64,000 nt of DNA from Phoronis australis (Eukaryota; Phoronida; Phoronidae), in NCBI GenBank assembly GCA_002633005.1, contig NMRA01000346.1:2248-66247 (forward strand), given 5' to 3'. Numbering within the stretch: the first letter of the stretch is position 1; every line of letters starts with the position of its first letter. The notes beneath the pieces are model-generated. The model was not told the origin of the DNA. It did no database searches and worked only from the letters and a program-made list of their open reading frames with translations. The translations under genes and the position numbers were made by a program. Positions 11,661 to 24,100 of the stretch are shown here, one piece after another.

Positions 11661-14600
11661 GGGCTATTCGGAAAATCTACAATTACTAGAGGGCGCGCGT
11701 GTACTAGTGGTGATAGATTAACAGCCTCGATTTCGCGAGCCCTTTAAATACATGGTGAAACGGCTTGCAGCCGTGCCAACTGAATCTGAGATTGCGTGAA
11801 AAGGGTGCTTCTATGAGGGGAAGTAAGCACGACCTTATACTAAGGTAAGGTTTGTGATTATTTTAACGATTATTCCATGCTTATTCTACCGATGCCTGTT
11901 AACTGTTTATCAGTGACAATTACATCAATCAATGCTGAATGTTTATGCTGTCAACTCGATACAGGTTAATGAATTAAGATTACAATCCAAGACCAATGGC
12001 AAATCTATTACACGTTGAAATGGAAATCTATCACGTCTGTTTTCACGTAACCTTTGGCTTTTAGGTTTGAGAGCTTGTACCGTGAAGAGGAGATATGCAT
12101 CGCTTCTGCACCGTCCCTGAATGGACAAAAATTGGTTTTTAGCATTTGACTGCAGCTAACCAACAAGATCTTCCCATCCAGTGCAGATCTTTTGTCAAAG
12201 CCTACTTTCAATATTGGAGGCAACGAACAAAGCCTTTGAAAAGGAACAGCAATTTTATTTTTAAAGAAAGGTATGTAAGTCATTTTGTTAATTTACTTAT
12301 TCAGGTCCTTAGCGGGCGATTGGCATGGGGGTTGGGGTTGTGATATTTGATACAACTGCCTGTGGAAATAACAGGTAATAAATGTTTGGGGAAAAGAGCA
12401 TGGTGAGGTAATTCTTAACCTTCATGAAGTCCCTTCAAGTTGATTGACTGTTTTGCTACTTGTATCAATTGTAAACCCATGAAAATATATTACATTTTCT
12501 GAATTCACAGTGACTGAATAGTCTTAACTCATGCCATGAAATGTTGCAAGTGGTTATAAATTCAAATGACTGCCATTTTTGTGAAACTTCATTTTTGATG
12601 GTGCCTTACGATTTGTAATTACTCTTAAACAACAGAAAGATAAATCATCATTTTTAAATGACCCAAGTTTTCATATCTTCTATTAGAAGAAAAACTAAAA
12701 GTCTGAGAAACGGTTCCCTCAACCTCAGACTAGAAGTATTCTTGACAGACCCATGAACCTGTAATCAGAGTTTAAAATTGCTGAAAGTATCAAAATTAAA
12801 AAGGCTTGAAAATGGGTAACACAGGTTTGAAGTTGTCCCAAAGAGCTTGTATATTTTGCAGACAAGTGATGCGTTTAAAGAACTGTTATGTCTGGGAATA
12901 AAAAATAAAGACACAGTTTTATGCAATGCTTATCATATACACCCTTGGTTTCTGAACATAGTAATTATTTAATTTTATGTGAAACTGTAGAGCAGTCACC
13001 ATATATTTTTGAACAACAGGGACAACATTTTTGACCCAATCTGGAGTACTTAATTATTCACATTTCAATATTTGTTCCAGGTTCAGTGACATTTTAAAGC
13101 CACTTCAAGCTGTATCATAGACAAGCTTTGTTACTCCGTTCTCTTCCCACAGCACTTCCACACACCAGCAGTGCTGCATGGCACAATGTACAAGTCAGTG
13201 GCCCTGGAGAAATGTGAATCGCAGTACTAAGTTACCATAAGACAATGTGCCAGTGGACTGTCTGTGTATTCAGACGAACTATATCTGACTGCTACACAAG
13301 TAAGCCTTGTTGGTGAGGATGCCCTTTCATAGGCATGTGTGGACAATAGCTTATTTCCTTTCCTGGAAGAAACATGAGGGACTGAAGCTAAAGAAGACCT
13401 AGTGACACTCTGGTCTACTTCAAGGGTCTGATTTTGGGCTCAAAACGATTCAAGTGATATGCTGCTGTGTTTACCTTCAAGGGTCTAATTGTGGATGTTA
13501 TTGAGGCTGAATGAGGTTACATGAAAGAAAGCCACATGTCAAAACTGGACCTTTTTTACAAGCGCTTCTACAGGCCATTGAAACAAGATCCCAGTGAAAT
13601 GAAAGCCAAAAGCTGAGTGACATTAAATTTTCCTTTCAGAAGAAAGGCTTTATACTATTGGTAAAAACTTTTCAATTTGGTACACATTATGGGGAAATGA
13701 CATTCAGTGACTTCATCGATTGTCTTATTGTATGTTCTCAATTGTAGATAGCTGGATAAGAATCTGCTATGCAAAAGATTTGAGAATAAACAATTATCAG
13801 TGTATTTAAAAACAAATGGCAAGCTGAAAAAGCACAGAAAGAAACAACATTGCAACGGAGTCCATAATCCGGCATATCAAGTGCTAATTTCTGAACTACG
13901 TTCAATTCTCTCAGGTTATTGCTGAAGGATTGCTTTTCACTTTGTCCAAAGGTAAAATAGATGGTCTGGCGGTTGGTTTTAGTTGTTTTCGCTCACTTGT
14001 AACAGAATAGTTGGAGAAATATTAGCAAATTGTAAAGGAAAAGACAAGACAAATCTACTTTTGTAAGTTAGAACGTACTTGACGTTTCATCTTCATGTTT
14101 ATGTGTAGAAACTAATAACCTTTGTACCCAAGTCTTATTTAATATTTGAATTGAAATATGTGAAACAGGCTCAAAGTGATTTAACAATGTGTATTTTTCA
14201 TGACACTTAAAATGTGCTTCTGATCTCAACAAGTAACATTCATTCTTGGTGTCAATTTTTTTTTCCAATGCAATGTTACGACATTTACTGAATTAAGGCT
14301 TATTCATGTTAATTCGATCATGATAACTGATCTGGTAGTCCTGGTAATGGGGTTCGCGATAAAATAAGGAAACTCACTCATCTAGAGAATTTTATTGGAA
14401 ACAGCATAGTTTTGAAGAGAAACTGCTATGAAAAAGTCACCCTTGACTTCTGTGCATCACGTACCATACACTTCTTATTTTGGGAGCACTCCCACCCAGG
14501 ACAATATGAATATGTGCTGCTAGCCTACCCGACATCGGATGAGTTTCCTAAAAGAAATACTAGTTCCACTCAATAAACCTGTTATTCAGTGGGGTAACTA

Positions 14601-14990
14601 GTGGGGATAACATCACCGAACGATGTTTATAGAAACTTGATTGCTAAAAACTTACCAAGTAATGTTGTGTAGTCTCCGAATGGAACTGCATAGTCATAGA
14701 GCAAACACGGGGCTTCAGCAACAAACACTTTTTGTCATTTAGTTGACCCTTTTGACTGCAATTGTCCACGAATATAGTAACCTTAGGTCCTTTGGGAATT
14801 TGTGGCCACCTATCGAAGACTTACACCTGGGAAATTAGCAGTAATAAGGCTTAGCGCGACGACGTATTTTGATAACAATTCCATCTTTTACCAGTTGTTT
14901 ACATGCAGACAGCCGCGCATGCGCAATTCAATCACCACTAGTACAGCAGTGACACCGCGAGGAGAATTCTCCGAATAGCCCCATTACGTG
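11661..14990. mobile_element. Possible unclassified DNA element bounded by inverted repeats
   Basis: About 65 bp at 11661-11727 (starting GGGGCTATTCGGA and containing GTACTAGTGGTGAT) recurs inverted at about 14925-14990, with roughly 70% identity by eye. No clear target-site duplication could be matched. The 3.3 kb in between is AT-rich, with short coding-looking scraps near 13130-13620 that are broken by stops and match nothing I know. It could be an old transposon or two independent insertions of one repeat. Confidence 0.4.
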
Positions 14991-17183
14991 CATAAATTTG
15001 ACTTGGACACAGTCCTAGATCTACCTGAGATAACTGCTTACCTTGGACAAGATGAGTGTGTACTTGAGCTATAAATCTGAGATATTTTTAAATAGAAATA
15101 TTTCGTTCGAAGATTAGAAAAGCGTAAACAGTGCTATCGTCTCGACCTGTTTTACCCGAGGAGTCCCACGGACGTACTTTTCATTTGGCGGATTTTAGCA
15201 GACGACAGAATAAAAATATCGGTGAATCTTCACTGATTTTGTTCGAAAGATCATGAAATCTATGACATCGTACAAATAATTCGACTTTGAGCTACATACC
15301 CATCTCTACATGAACATATCGCATCAGTGGCCTTGGCATTTTTCAGGTGAAGGTGAACCCCGTGTGGGGTTCTTCGGATTTTCGCTGGCTCCGAAATACT
15401 TTTCTTTGAACACTTATTTTTTCATCGTCACCCTTGAAAATTCCCACATTATGAGCGCGGGATTCTGTGCTTAAAAGCATCGCATAATGTTTTTTTTTTT
15501 TGAAGCGTTTTCGGATAGTGCAAAAAACACTCATCGATTCCACCGTTTAGCGACAGTGTACTTGCCTCTGGCATCTTGTTCGTTTGTCGGGTGTCACATG
15601 ACTTTTTTAAGGGGGCGGAGCTTGCGATACGTCAATTTTCAGTGTCGTCATAATAAACAATAGGAATAAATGTAGACTTGAAATTCTGATATGGCAACTT
15701 TATATCTGTTAGTAAAGAAACTTCTTGTCTGAAATTGTTCCCTTCAGCTTCACTTACTTTTTAATCTTACTATCGTTCATGACGTCATCACCATCTAAAA
15801 AGTAGCGGGGTTATCTTGATTTTGAACTTCGCGGTTTTTGAAACTTACGTCAAATTGTGCATTCTCGTGTAGTGTTGTTTGAGCTAAAATAGCTCAATAT
15901 CCAAGTCGGTTGCCCTCTATTTCTCATTTTTTACAAACTGTGATGGACATCAAAATAGAACATGAAGTAAAAAACGCAACCAGTTGAGATACTAAAAATA
16001 CATAAAAAGTTAACTGGTGCCAACGTAAGGAAATGAGTAAACTGGCAATTATAACTTAAGACGTTAAAACATGAATATAACATCGGTCAAAAGAACCAGT
16101 CCGATTCAAAAACATTTAAGTTATTTTAATAACCTAAATTGAAATTATATAACCAACGTGAATTTTACATTTTTTGTGAATGGTGCCCTCTGTTATTTAA
16201 GTGACTGTTACGGAACGATAAAAATGTGGCGACCCTCCGCTGAGGATTATCGCTGTGACATTACAAAAGTCGGGCAGTCTACTATTTGTAGTTTTGGCAT
16301 TCATACATTGTATGACTTTGATGCGGTCAGGGTGATGGTTTTAAAATGTTGTAGACACTGGATTTTTCATGTGTTGCCGTAAAGAGCAATAGTGGTTGAT
16401 TAGTTGTTGATTAATCGTAAACATTTGCAACTCTGAAGCCTTGGTCTACAGCAGGTGTCGCCTTTAAAATGCGTTGTCGTTTCAGTTCGAGAACACGTGC
16501 TCATATTAGTTTGGCTTAGACAGAATCAGCCTTGCATTATATCAGGACAATTAATACGCAAGTTAGGGATTTTTTAACCAACATTTTAAGTTAACGTTAC
16601 TTTTTGGCCAAATTTGTCTTTACAATCTAAAGTTTCATCGAGATGTCAACTAAATGGAATTAACTGATATTCTTGTTCAAGGACCTCTCTTTGTGAAGAG
16701 CCTTAAATGTTTGCTCAGCTATGGTTTTATTCGGTGAAGTTGAAATTCACTTTATTGTTATGTTTGTGTTATAGTTGCCTTGTCGAACTCTCACCAAAAA
16801 TCATGTTGCGTTGGATTCATGCTTTTAAATCTGATGGCTTCAAGTGACAAGTCCAGTTTTCCGTCATATTGATTAAACGTCACCAACTTTTGTGTGTACT
16901 CACCGAATGTTTGCGAGCCGACAACTATCCCACAATGCATTAATGCCAAGTATTCGAATTGTTACTTATAACTTAATTCTAGAGATGGACACACTTTCCT
17001 CATAGAGTCAAATATTTTTTAACTTTTTACCAAAAATCAGTCTGCGGGTGACTAAGTCTGCTAAACGAAATCTGGCTGAACCTAAAGTCAGAAAAACAAA
17101 GCCAAAGGAGAGAAATTCGTAGCCTGTAAAGCCAAAGGACAGGGTATTCCGAAGTTGGACAAATTTAAACATGTTATACAACA
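14991..17183. other. Gene-free stretch
   Basis: No conserved exon, RNA gene or tandem array seen. ORFs at 15343-15543 (-) and 16158-16382 (+) have no recognisable features. Confidence 0.5.
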
Positions 17184-17364
17184 TTAAATGAGAATGCCAC
17201 CCGATTTAAATAGTCTTTCTTCCGTCTTAATCGGTCTATATCCACATCACCTCGTACATGTATACGGTCGATCTTACCTCACCGAGAGGTGTCGCGTTAA
17301 CCTGTGAGGAAGGTGAGCAACGACGCAGAGACGTCAATGATTCTTCTGCAGAGTGAGTGCCGCT

Positions 17365-17560
17365 ATGGTGGGGTGCATCGTTCCCGCTTGTGCGAACTAC
17401 ATGTATGAAGCTACGAGGAAAGCGGGTGTATCGTTTTTTCGATTTCCTCGAGACCCCATGATGCTTCGGAAGTGGCTCGCTACAGTGAAGAACGAAATGT
17501 ACGCCGTTATACCAAGTATAAGGCCGTGTAACTTCTCCGTGTCTGTCAGTGGCCTGCATT
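17365..17560 (+). pseudogene. THAP domain of transposon copy B
   Basis: The ORF starts MVGCIVPACANY, giving the Cys-x4-Cys zinc ligands, and continues GVSFFRFPRDPMMLRKWLAT, the hydrophobic/Pro and LRKW signature of THAP domains. After about 50 residues the frame runs into RPCNFSVS and a GLHF remnant, where the second zinc pair (C-x2-H) should be. The domain is followed immediately by unrelated sequence, so no transposase catalytic domain is present. THAP domains bind DNA sequence-specifically, here presumably the element's own ends. Confidence 0.7.
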
Positions 17561-17689
17561 TCGTCGGATCGGTTGTTGATCAGTTTTTGATTATGGAGAA
17601 TTGTAGTTTGAAATGGAAACATAAACAATTACAATTAATTCAGGGCGTGAAAACAAAACGTTTTATATAACTTGTTTGATGACTGACTC

Positions 17690-18135
17690 GTTCGTGACGA
17701 TTCTGTTTGATCCTCTGGGTGTAGGATGTTTTCGCCAGTTCTTTTTCTCAGCCCTAAAAAACGTCGTAAGCACACCTCTGTTTAGATGCGGTGCAAAAAC
17801 AGGATGGCTCGTGAGACACATCTGCGTTTCTCCAAGAAGGCGTTTCACTAGGGGAATTTCGTGGCAGCAAACGCAAGCGTCAGGCGTTTCCATTACCGTG
17901 CAGTTAGCCCACTGGCTCCATGACCAGTCATTCAAACGGTTTTCGGAACTGTTCCACTGTCTGTGCACGTTCACGGAGCCTCTCTATTATTTCTTGATCA
18001 ATGTATTCCGGTTCGAACTGATAGCCTGTTAAACCAAACGATCGACCTGTGAAGTCTTCGTGGGATGAGCACTCGTCTAAGTCGGGATTGCAAGTTGCCG
18101 CGTTGATGTTTATTATTGTGCGTTGTGTTTCAAGA
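17690..18135 (-). pseudogene. P2X7 ballast-domain-like ORF of transposon copy B
   Basis: From about 18135 down, the - strand encodes an acidic leader and then YQFEPEYIDQEIIERLRERA. After a frame change near 17975 it gives ANCTVMETPDACVCCHEIP, then CLTSHPVFAPHLNRGVLTTF. The Cys spacing (CxxM...C-CC-E...C..HP.F....L...VL) is that of the zinc-binding cytoplasmic ballast domain of P2X7 and the many invertebrate P2X7-like proteins. The C-terminal YR..W..G...PSC..IR part is missing. No P2X channel segment is present: this is only the ballast-type domain. Confidence 0.6.
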
Positions 18136-18724
18136 TGAATTATTCTCGCCCTAACCAGTGCTTATATAAAACTGAAACAAAGTCCGTCTCATTAGAGACA
18201 ATTTGAAATGCCTTGGAGTGTTCGTGAGTGCAAATGTTTTGAGAAGCCAGCAGGTTATTGAATCAACGAGTGTGACAGTTGCTGAAAGTGTCTCAGAAGT
18301 TCATCACAAGTCAAGGCTTCGCAGCACTGGTTGGAGCATAGAACAGACATTACGTCGGACATTTTGTTTGAGTAGGCTTGTGAACACACGGTCGAGATTA
18401 ATAAAGGATTAACTCGAACCAGTCTCTTCAGTCAATCGTCGCACCGAAAGCTATTAGCACCGGTCTGTAACAACCTGCGTCCACCCATACACTGGGAAAA
18501 GCGTGACATACATCGAATTTTGATGATTTATTGGTGAAAAACGATGAATTCAAGCGTGAACTGCTGAACAGACGCATTCGTACCTCTGACGTCATTGGAT
18601 AATTTCAACACCTCCGTCTTCCGTCAGGTGCCAGGTAAAAGAGCTGTACTTGCTGTTATCGAGTGGAATTACTCGATCTAAATTGATACAAACTAGCTTG
18701 TTTTTGAGTGGCATTTCTCTTTAA

Positions 18725-20997
18725 GTTGAACGTGAGAAGCTTCTAAGAGACTACTCGATTGTCCTTCCATTGTTCATGAAAGCTCCCTTTGTCGACCATG
18801 TCATGAGCACATTGTCATGACCGTGTGGACATGTACCTGTCTAATGGATTTGTTCGTACATGTAAACAACATTTCTACTGTTTTAGAGTTCAGGTTTAAT
18901 AGAAGCATGACAAGATACCCCTGGAGTGAACCAGAATTTAAGTTTTTAAATAACACAAACACATGACACTGCCGAGGGCTCCCAAATAACCCTGGGAGGT
19001 CCAGTATCGTTTGGCAGTCAAGTATACACCTAGGTATGCGCACGCATCCCCTTCGGTTATGTCAAAAATTTCATACTGTGAATCACGTATTTGCAAAAAG
19101 TCTTACAAACTTTCCCTCACTAAAAGGGAGCGTTTGGAGAATTCTAACGCAAGATCATGACATTTTGGCTGTTCGATATCATTTGTCCAGCAGGGGGAGT
19201 GGGTACAGGCACTCGAAACCCATTTCGAAGTGACCCCCATCAAAGCAAGGCCATAATAAATTTGACTTTCGTCAAACTGGACATTAATCGTAAGTGACCC
19301 CCGACCTTAGGCCTACTATTATTACACCTATAAGGTATATGATCACCCTTTACGTTTTCAAAATTCAAGAAAACTATTGTTTTCTGAAATCAGAAATCCT
19401 GTAGAATTTGATTTGCGAAATTGTGTAACAATCGCCCTTAAATACGAAGTTTTGTAAAATCTGGCAAAACGGATAAATACAATCACAACAAAACAACAAC
19501 AACAATGACATGATCATATTTCGTTTTAGATCGTTGTTACAGTTTTCTAAGTTTCCTTATCGGTTTTGTTTTATGCAACTTGTTATGTTCTTCGTAAAAT
19601 CATAAAAGTGCTTGTGTTCGACAACATCTCATGCAGGACCAGTTCATCAACAATTCTAATGTTTTGCAGATCAGTTTTTAAAACATCTCCAAGTGTCATA
19701 TGAATCAGATCAACCATTTTTGAGATTCGATGTTCCGAAGTCAACCAAATTTGGACATTTTTGCTAGGATCTCACATAACTTTGATTAAACTTAAACCTT
19801 TAAATACCTTAAAAAAGCTGGGATTATTATGTTCCATCTAGGACCAATATTACTCCCAGGCTCTATCGTAAATGTACATGTAACTACTTTGTCAACGATG
19901 TACAGAGGCTGACTTAACCACAGAAGACACAGTATTAATGGATCTTTATCCCGTTTATAACACCGCAACCAATGGCCAAGACACGAAGGATTAAAATGGG
20001 GACGTGGACCCCTGCTCTTTGGATACCCCTGTCGAAAGTCATTTCAACTTGGCGTTTGGACTCCATGTTGCCTCTCATAAGCCACTCTCCTGGTTGCCAC
20101 TCATAAGCCATTTCCCTAGTCGCTCTTTTTAGATCTTCTGTGAAGACTCCTGGCTGCGCCATTGACTGTACTAAATGTAAATACGTTACGAACGACGTAG
20201 GTAACAGTGGCGGATCCAGGAAGTATATCATGTCCCAAGTTCTTTAATTAAGTACAATAAACAAAAAAATTATCAAAGTCTTCATCGGTAGGGCCTTCCA
20301 TGCCGTAATTAGCAAAACTTTATTGTCAATAACTCACATTCTGTTTCGTACAGGAAGAACGATTTCCACTATTGTGTGTCGTCGACACGTTGCAGGAAGT
20401 AGTCTGTTCTACAACCAGTTATAATAGTCTGTTTGACGGTCGTAATACAAAAGTACTTTTACAACGTTGATAATTGATACCTAGGCCTAATTCACTGAAG
20501 TTCGGGTCAATGAATTGCCATCGTCATCAGGTAAAATGCATTAACAACGCCCTTTCTGCGTTTCTCTGGTTATAAGCCTTGTAACACAAATTCAACTAGT
20601 CGAAACAATTCAACTAGTCGAAACAGCTTTTCAAATTACAATAATTAAATAGGACAAAATACACAAAATAAATTACGATTGTGGGTGTTTGAATATCAAG
20701 TTACACGAATCGCTGTCACAGCAAAATCCACAATACTCTGCCAAACTTTTGTTTCCACTAGCAAATTCAGTTTGCTAAAGTTTTGGAAAGTTTGATAAAT
20801 AGACTACATAAGTAAATTCTAACAAGCTTTACCAAGCTGTTTGTACTTCTTTGGCAACCTTTCTACATGTGCGGTGGCAAATATCTGGTTGGAAAGCAAA
20901 AACTTTCAAATGTTTCGGTAACGCAAAGCACACACCGTACTTATGTGTTGCCAAAAAGTTCGGGTTTTTTATTGTGTTCACGATGACAATGTTTCAG
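18725..20997. other. Presumed 5' part of the GABA-B-like gene or its upstream DNA; no exon recognised
   Basis: The family expects at least one more ectodomain exon and a signal-peptide exon before 20998. I scanned this stretch for the conserved strand preceding the Cys-Asn-Pro-Gly start of the first exon and found none. A 17-bp direct duplication (aactagtcgaaacaattc-type) lies at 20594-20628. Confidence 0.5.
20205..20222. mobile_element. Isolated hAT-like terminus
   Basis: CAGTGGCGGATCCAGG matches the CAGTGGCGGATYTAGG-type terminal inverted repeat common to animal hAT elements. The better-defined element at 29364-30287 ends with the same motif. No partner end was found nearby, so this is a solo terminus or a decayed copy. 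Confidence 0.4.
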
Positions 20998-21135
20998 TGC
21001 AATCCTGGTGTTGGTGCAGACGTCTTCTATGACATGGTGTACCGCAAACCCCAAATGATAGCAGTGGTTGGCAGCGCATGCTCAGATGTGATAAAAACGG
21101 TCGGACAAGTGGTTCCATACTGGAATTTGCTATTG
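20998..21135 (+). CDS. GABA-B-like exon 1 of those found (ligand-binding lobe 1)
   Basis: Acceptor tttcag, donor gtgaga, phase 0 to 0, 46 codons. It starts CNPGVGADVFYDMVYRKP and ends PYWNLLL, matching the strand after the conserved D-x-x-C of GABA-B ectodomains and the GCSDVT..V......WNLL block. The preceding exon must end in phase 0. Confidence 0.9.
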
Positions 21136-24100
21136 GTGAGATCTTTAAATTTTGTAGAGTTTCGGACGCTGTAGTAATAGCAGATGGCGGCTATAGTTCC
21201 CAATATGACAGGGGAGATAATCCTGTCCCGCCACTTCTCACTCTCTTTACCTCGATCTAAATATTCTAATCAACAGTGCTTCCCGCTGTAGTCGCCGATT
21301 CCTGTCAAACAATCTTCAGAAAGTTTTCGATGACAAGCAAACAATCTTTTCTCAAAATCCTCGTCCTCTCCAGTCATTGTGTAATGATTTCGCAGTTTGC
21401 TCCGTCTTCTCGCGGTGACCAAAGATGGCACGAAAGGTAACTCTGGCGGGTTGATATTTGATTGCTTATATTGTGTTTTCTTGTGAAGATAGAAAGTTAC
21501 TGCGACTGTAGGAATGGAAAATAATGTCAAAATGTGTTTACCTAAGGATATAACGTTGACTTGTCTTTAAACTGATAGTGAATTACGCATACATTAAACC
21601 AGGTATCACATGGCGCAACATCTCCAGCTCTCAGTTGGAGGGGAGGTTCAAAGACAATCTACTCCACATTTCGTCGCTTAGCAACCATCGATTCGTCCCA
21701 TAACGAGGCCAGGAGGGCGTTTATACAGAATTTCAATTGGAACACAGTCGCTACAATTACACAAGACAAAGAAAATTTTGTTCTTGTAAGAAGTGTACTA
21801 GACAAATTCTTCGGTGATATGTTTCTCTTAATGTTTCAAAGACGTATGTAATCAAAACGAATGCGTAATGACAGTAAAGTTGTGTGTTTTGTTTTCGGCT
21901 CTGTTCAGGTGACCCTCTTGAGTTTGTAACTTTGACCAACCGTATGACCATATTCCATATGACCATATTCCTTAGACAAAATGAACATTTTTGCGTAGAT
22001 TCTATGAGTATTAATATTTGAGCTTTAACGAGTCAAACAATCAATATGACATGCTATTGTAGACAACTGCAGAATGTGTGACACTGTTTGACAACTTCGT
22101 TTTACAAATTGTTGCCAAGCAAACAATGCGCCCCAAATAGTGAAATAATCATAGCAAGTTCATTTCAGGCTATGAACGATATGTATAAAGTTTTTGACAA
22201 TGGCACAATACGCCTGAAGATAACACAGACATTCCGCAACACAGAAGATCTCACAGGACATTTGCTCAAACTCAGTGAGTCGGACGCTCGCATTATAATT
22301 GGATCGTTCGATGAAGATATGGCTACACACGTTTTCTGTCAGGTATGCTTTGACAAGTGTTTGGTTTAAAAACCTGAATAAGCACATGTGAGTAAAACAG
22401 TGAAGTTTTAATCATTGCCTACTGCGTCGAAAATAGCATGTGGAGAATTTCTGATTCCCTAAGCCCCAGACAACTTTTACGAGGCCTACTCAGCACGCCC
22501 TCTGTATTGATGTAGATCTGAACTAATGAAGTGGAAAGGCAATTGCTAGCATTACTGTCTCAACAATGGTTGTTGTTAGTACCCCCCACCCCCCATTTGG
22601 TTTTCTCTGACATTTGTAGCCTGCAACTCTGGAGAGTAGTTTTAACTTGGTACATTATAAATATTACAAAATGACAAAAAGGTTAACTTGTGTTTATCTT
22701 CAAAATGGGCCCAAAGGAAAGGATAAGTTTCACATTGGTTTTCTTTACTTAATTTTTAATGCTTCTGCACATTTGTTTTTGTACCGGAAACGGGTTGATA
22801 ACTTCTTATCTAAGTTTTGAACTTGAAGTACCAAACCAGTGGTAGATATTTTGATCGCCAGCTAAACTTAATTTGTTAAGTTCATCCTGAGCCCATCTCT
22901 AAACTTACCACATTACAGGTACACTAAACATTTCACGTGTCATTAAAGTTTAATCTTTATTAGAACTCAAATCATAAAATATATACAAAAGTGCAAAAAT
23001 GGTGATAACCAAACTGAAGGTTTGAAATATCTGGACAATTTCGGTGGCACTGACTATATAACTATTCTAGCTCTTTGTCAATAATAGAAAATGAAAAGTG
23101 GGCACAACAACTGTTTCCTGGTCAAAAATCTGATTAAACGGGATTGAAAGTATATTAAAAAATGAATCCATGTGATATTGTTAACTCTGATCAGCGTTTG
23201 TATATCCACCGAGTATACCAATACGCGCGGTAGTTTATCTTCAATTGTACCCAATGATTGTAGTTTTTAGACTGTTAGTTCATCGATTTTTAAAAATCGA
23301 AAACCGCACTTGGTTGTTTTTTTCCAGCTGAATACCGCCGTGGTGTTCGTTTATAACGCAAATTAGAAGTTAATGCATTTTGAAAATTCGCCTTTATATA
23401 CAGTCAGAGATGTTTAATAAAGTTTATGGTCGGATAATTTCATTTAATTGGGTCTTGCTCGCATCGGCCAATGCGGTCATCACCATTGTACCTGATTCCG
23501 GCGCCGCACTCTCTTTGATCCTGGTACAAGCCACTCAAAGGGACGAGCAGTGAAAATTCCCGTATGTCTTTAGATATGTAAGCCGGCGTATTTTTCACGG
23601 TATGGCACCATTTAAACGTATGGTGAAATTGCAATAACTTAACTGCATTCATATTCAATTTACGATAAACTTCCTTTAAGTCGACGTAAAGTAAAACTTG
23701 AAACGTTCTAGGAAATTTGGGTTAAAATTTCAATTTGCATCAACAAAGCATTTACAAAATTAACCTCCCACTTTCGTACTTAGTATACATGTATGAACTT
23801 TTGTCTCCTAGTAAGAAAACCAGCGTCAGCTTCAATGAAAGTCTCGCGCAGAAAAGTGGCGCATGCTAAGTAATTTTACACTATGATTCATGAGTTGCAG
23901 GCCTACCACATGAGACTGACGGGTGAGAAACACGTATGGATATTGGCAGGTGGATACAGAAAACGGTGGTGGGAGCGATCAGCGTACACAAACTGCACAA
24001 CTGAACAATTGGCGGAGGCCATCAACTTAAGTTTTGATGTTGACGCTCTCAGTGAGCTAACTGGAAATGAGACCTCTTTCTCGGGATTGGTAAAGTTTCC

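Larger units (their letters stand above)
17188..18720. mobile_element. Kolobok-like THAP/P2X7-like transposon, copy B
   Basis: TTAA flanks the element at 17184-17187 and 18721-18724. The left end is ATGAGAATGCCACCC. The right end read inwards is AGAGAAATGCCACTC. It is inverted relative to copy A. The THAP ORF (+, from 17365) and a P2X7-like ORF (-, from about 18135) converge near 17660. At 1.5 kb it is too short for a complete transposase and is presumably non-autonomous. The THAP assignment is strong. The superfamily name rests on TTAA plus THAP. Confidence 0.78.

Noticed and set aside
17690-18135. A real P2X7 receptor gene
   Set aside because: Only the cytoplasmic ballast-type cysteine domain is present, inside transposon ends. 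There is no channel, ectodomain or transmembrane coding sequence.
19935-20231. 98-codon - strand ORF
   Set aside because: Includes the hAT-like terminus at 20205 and has no domain.
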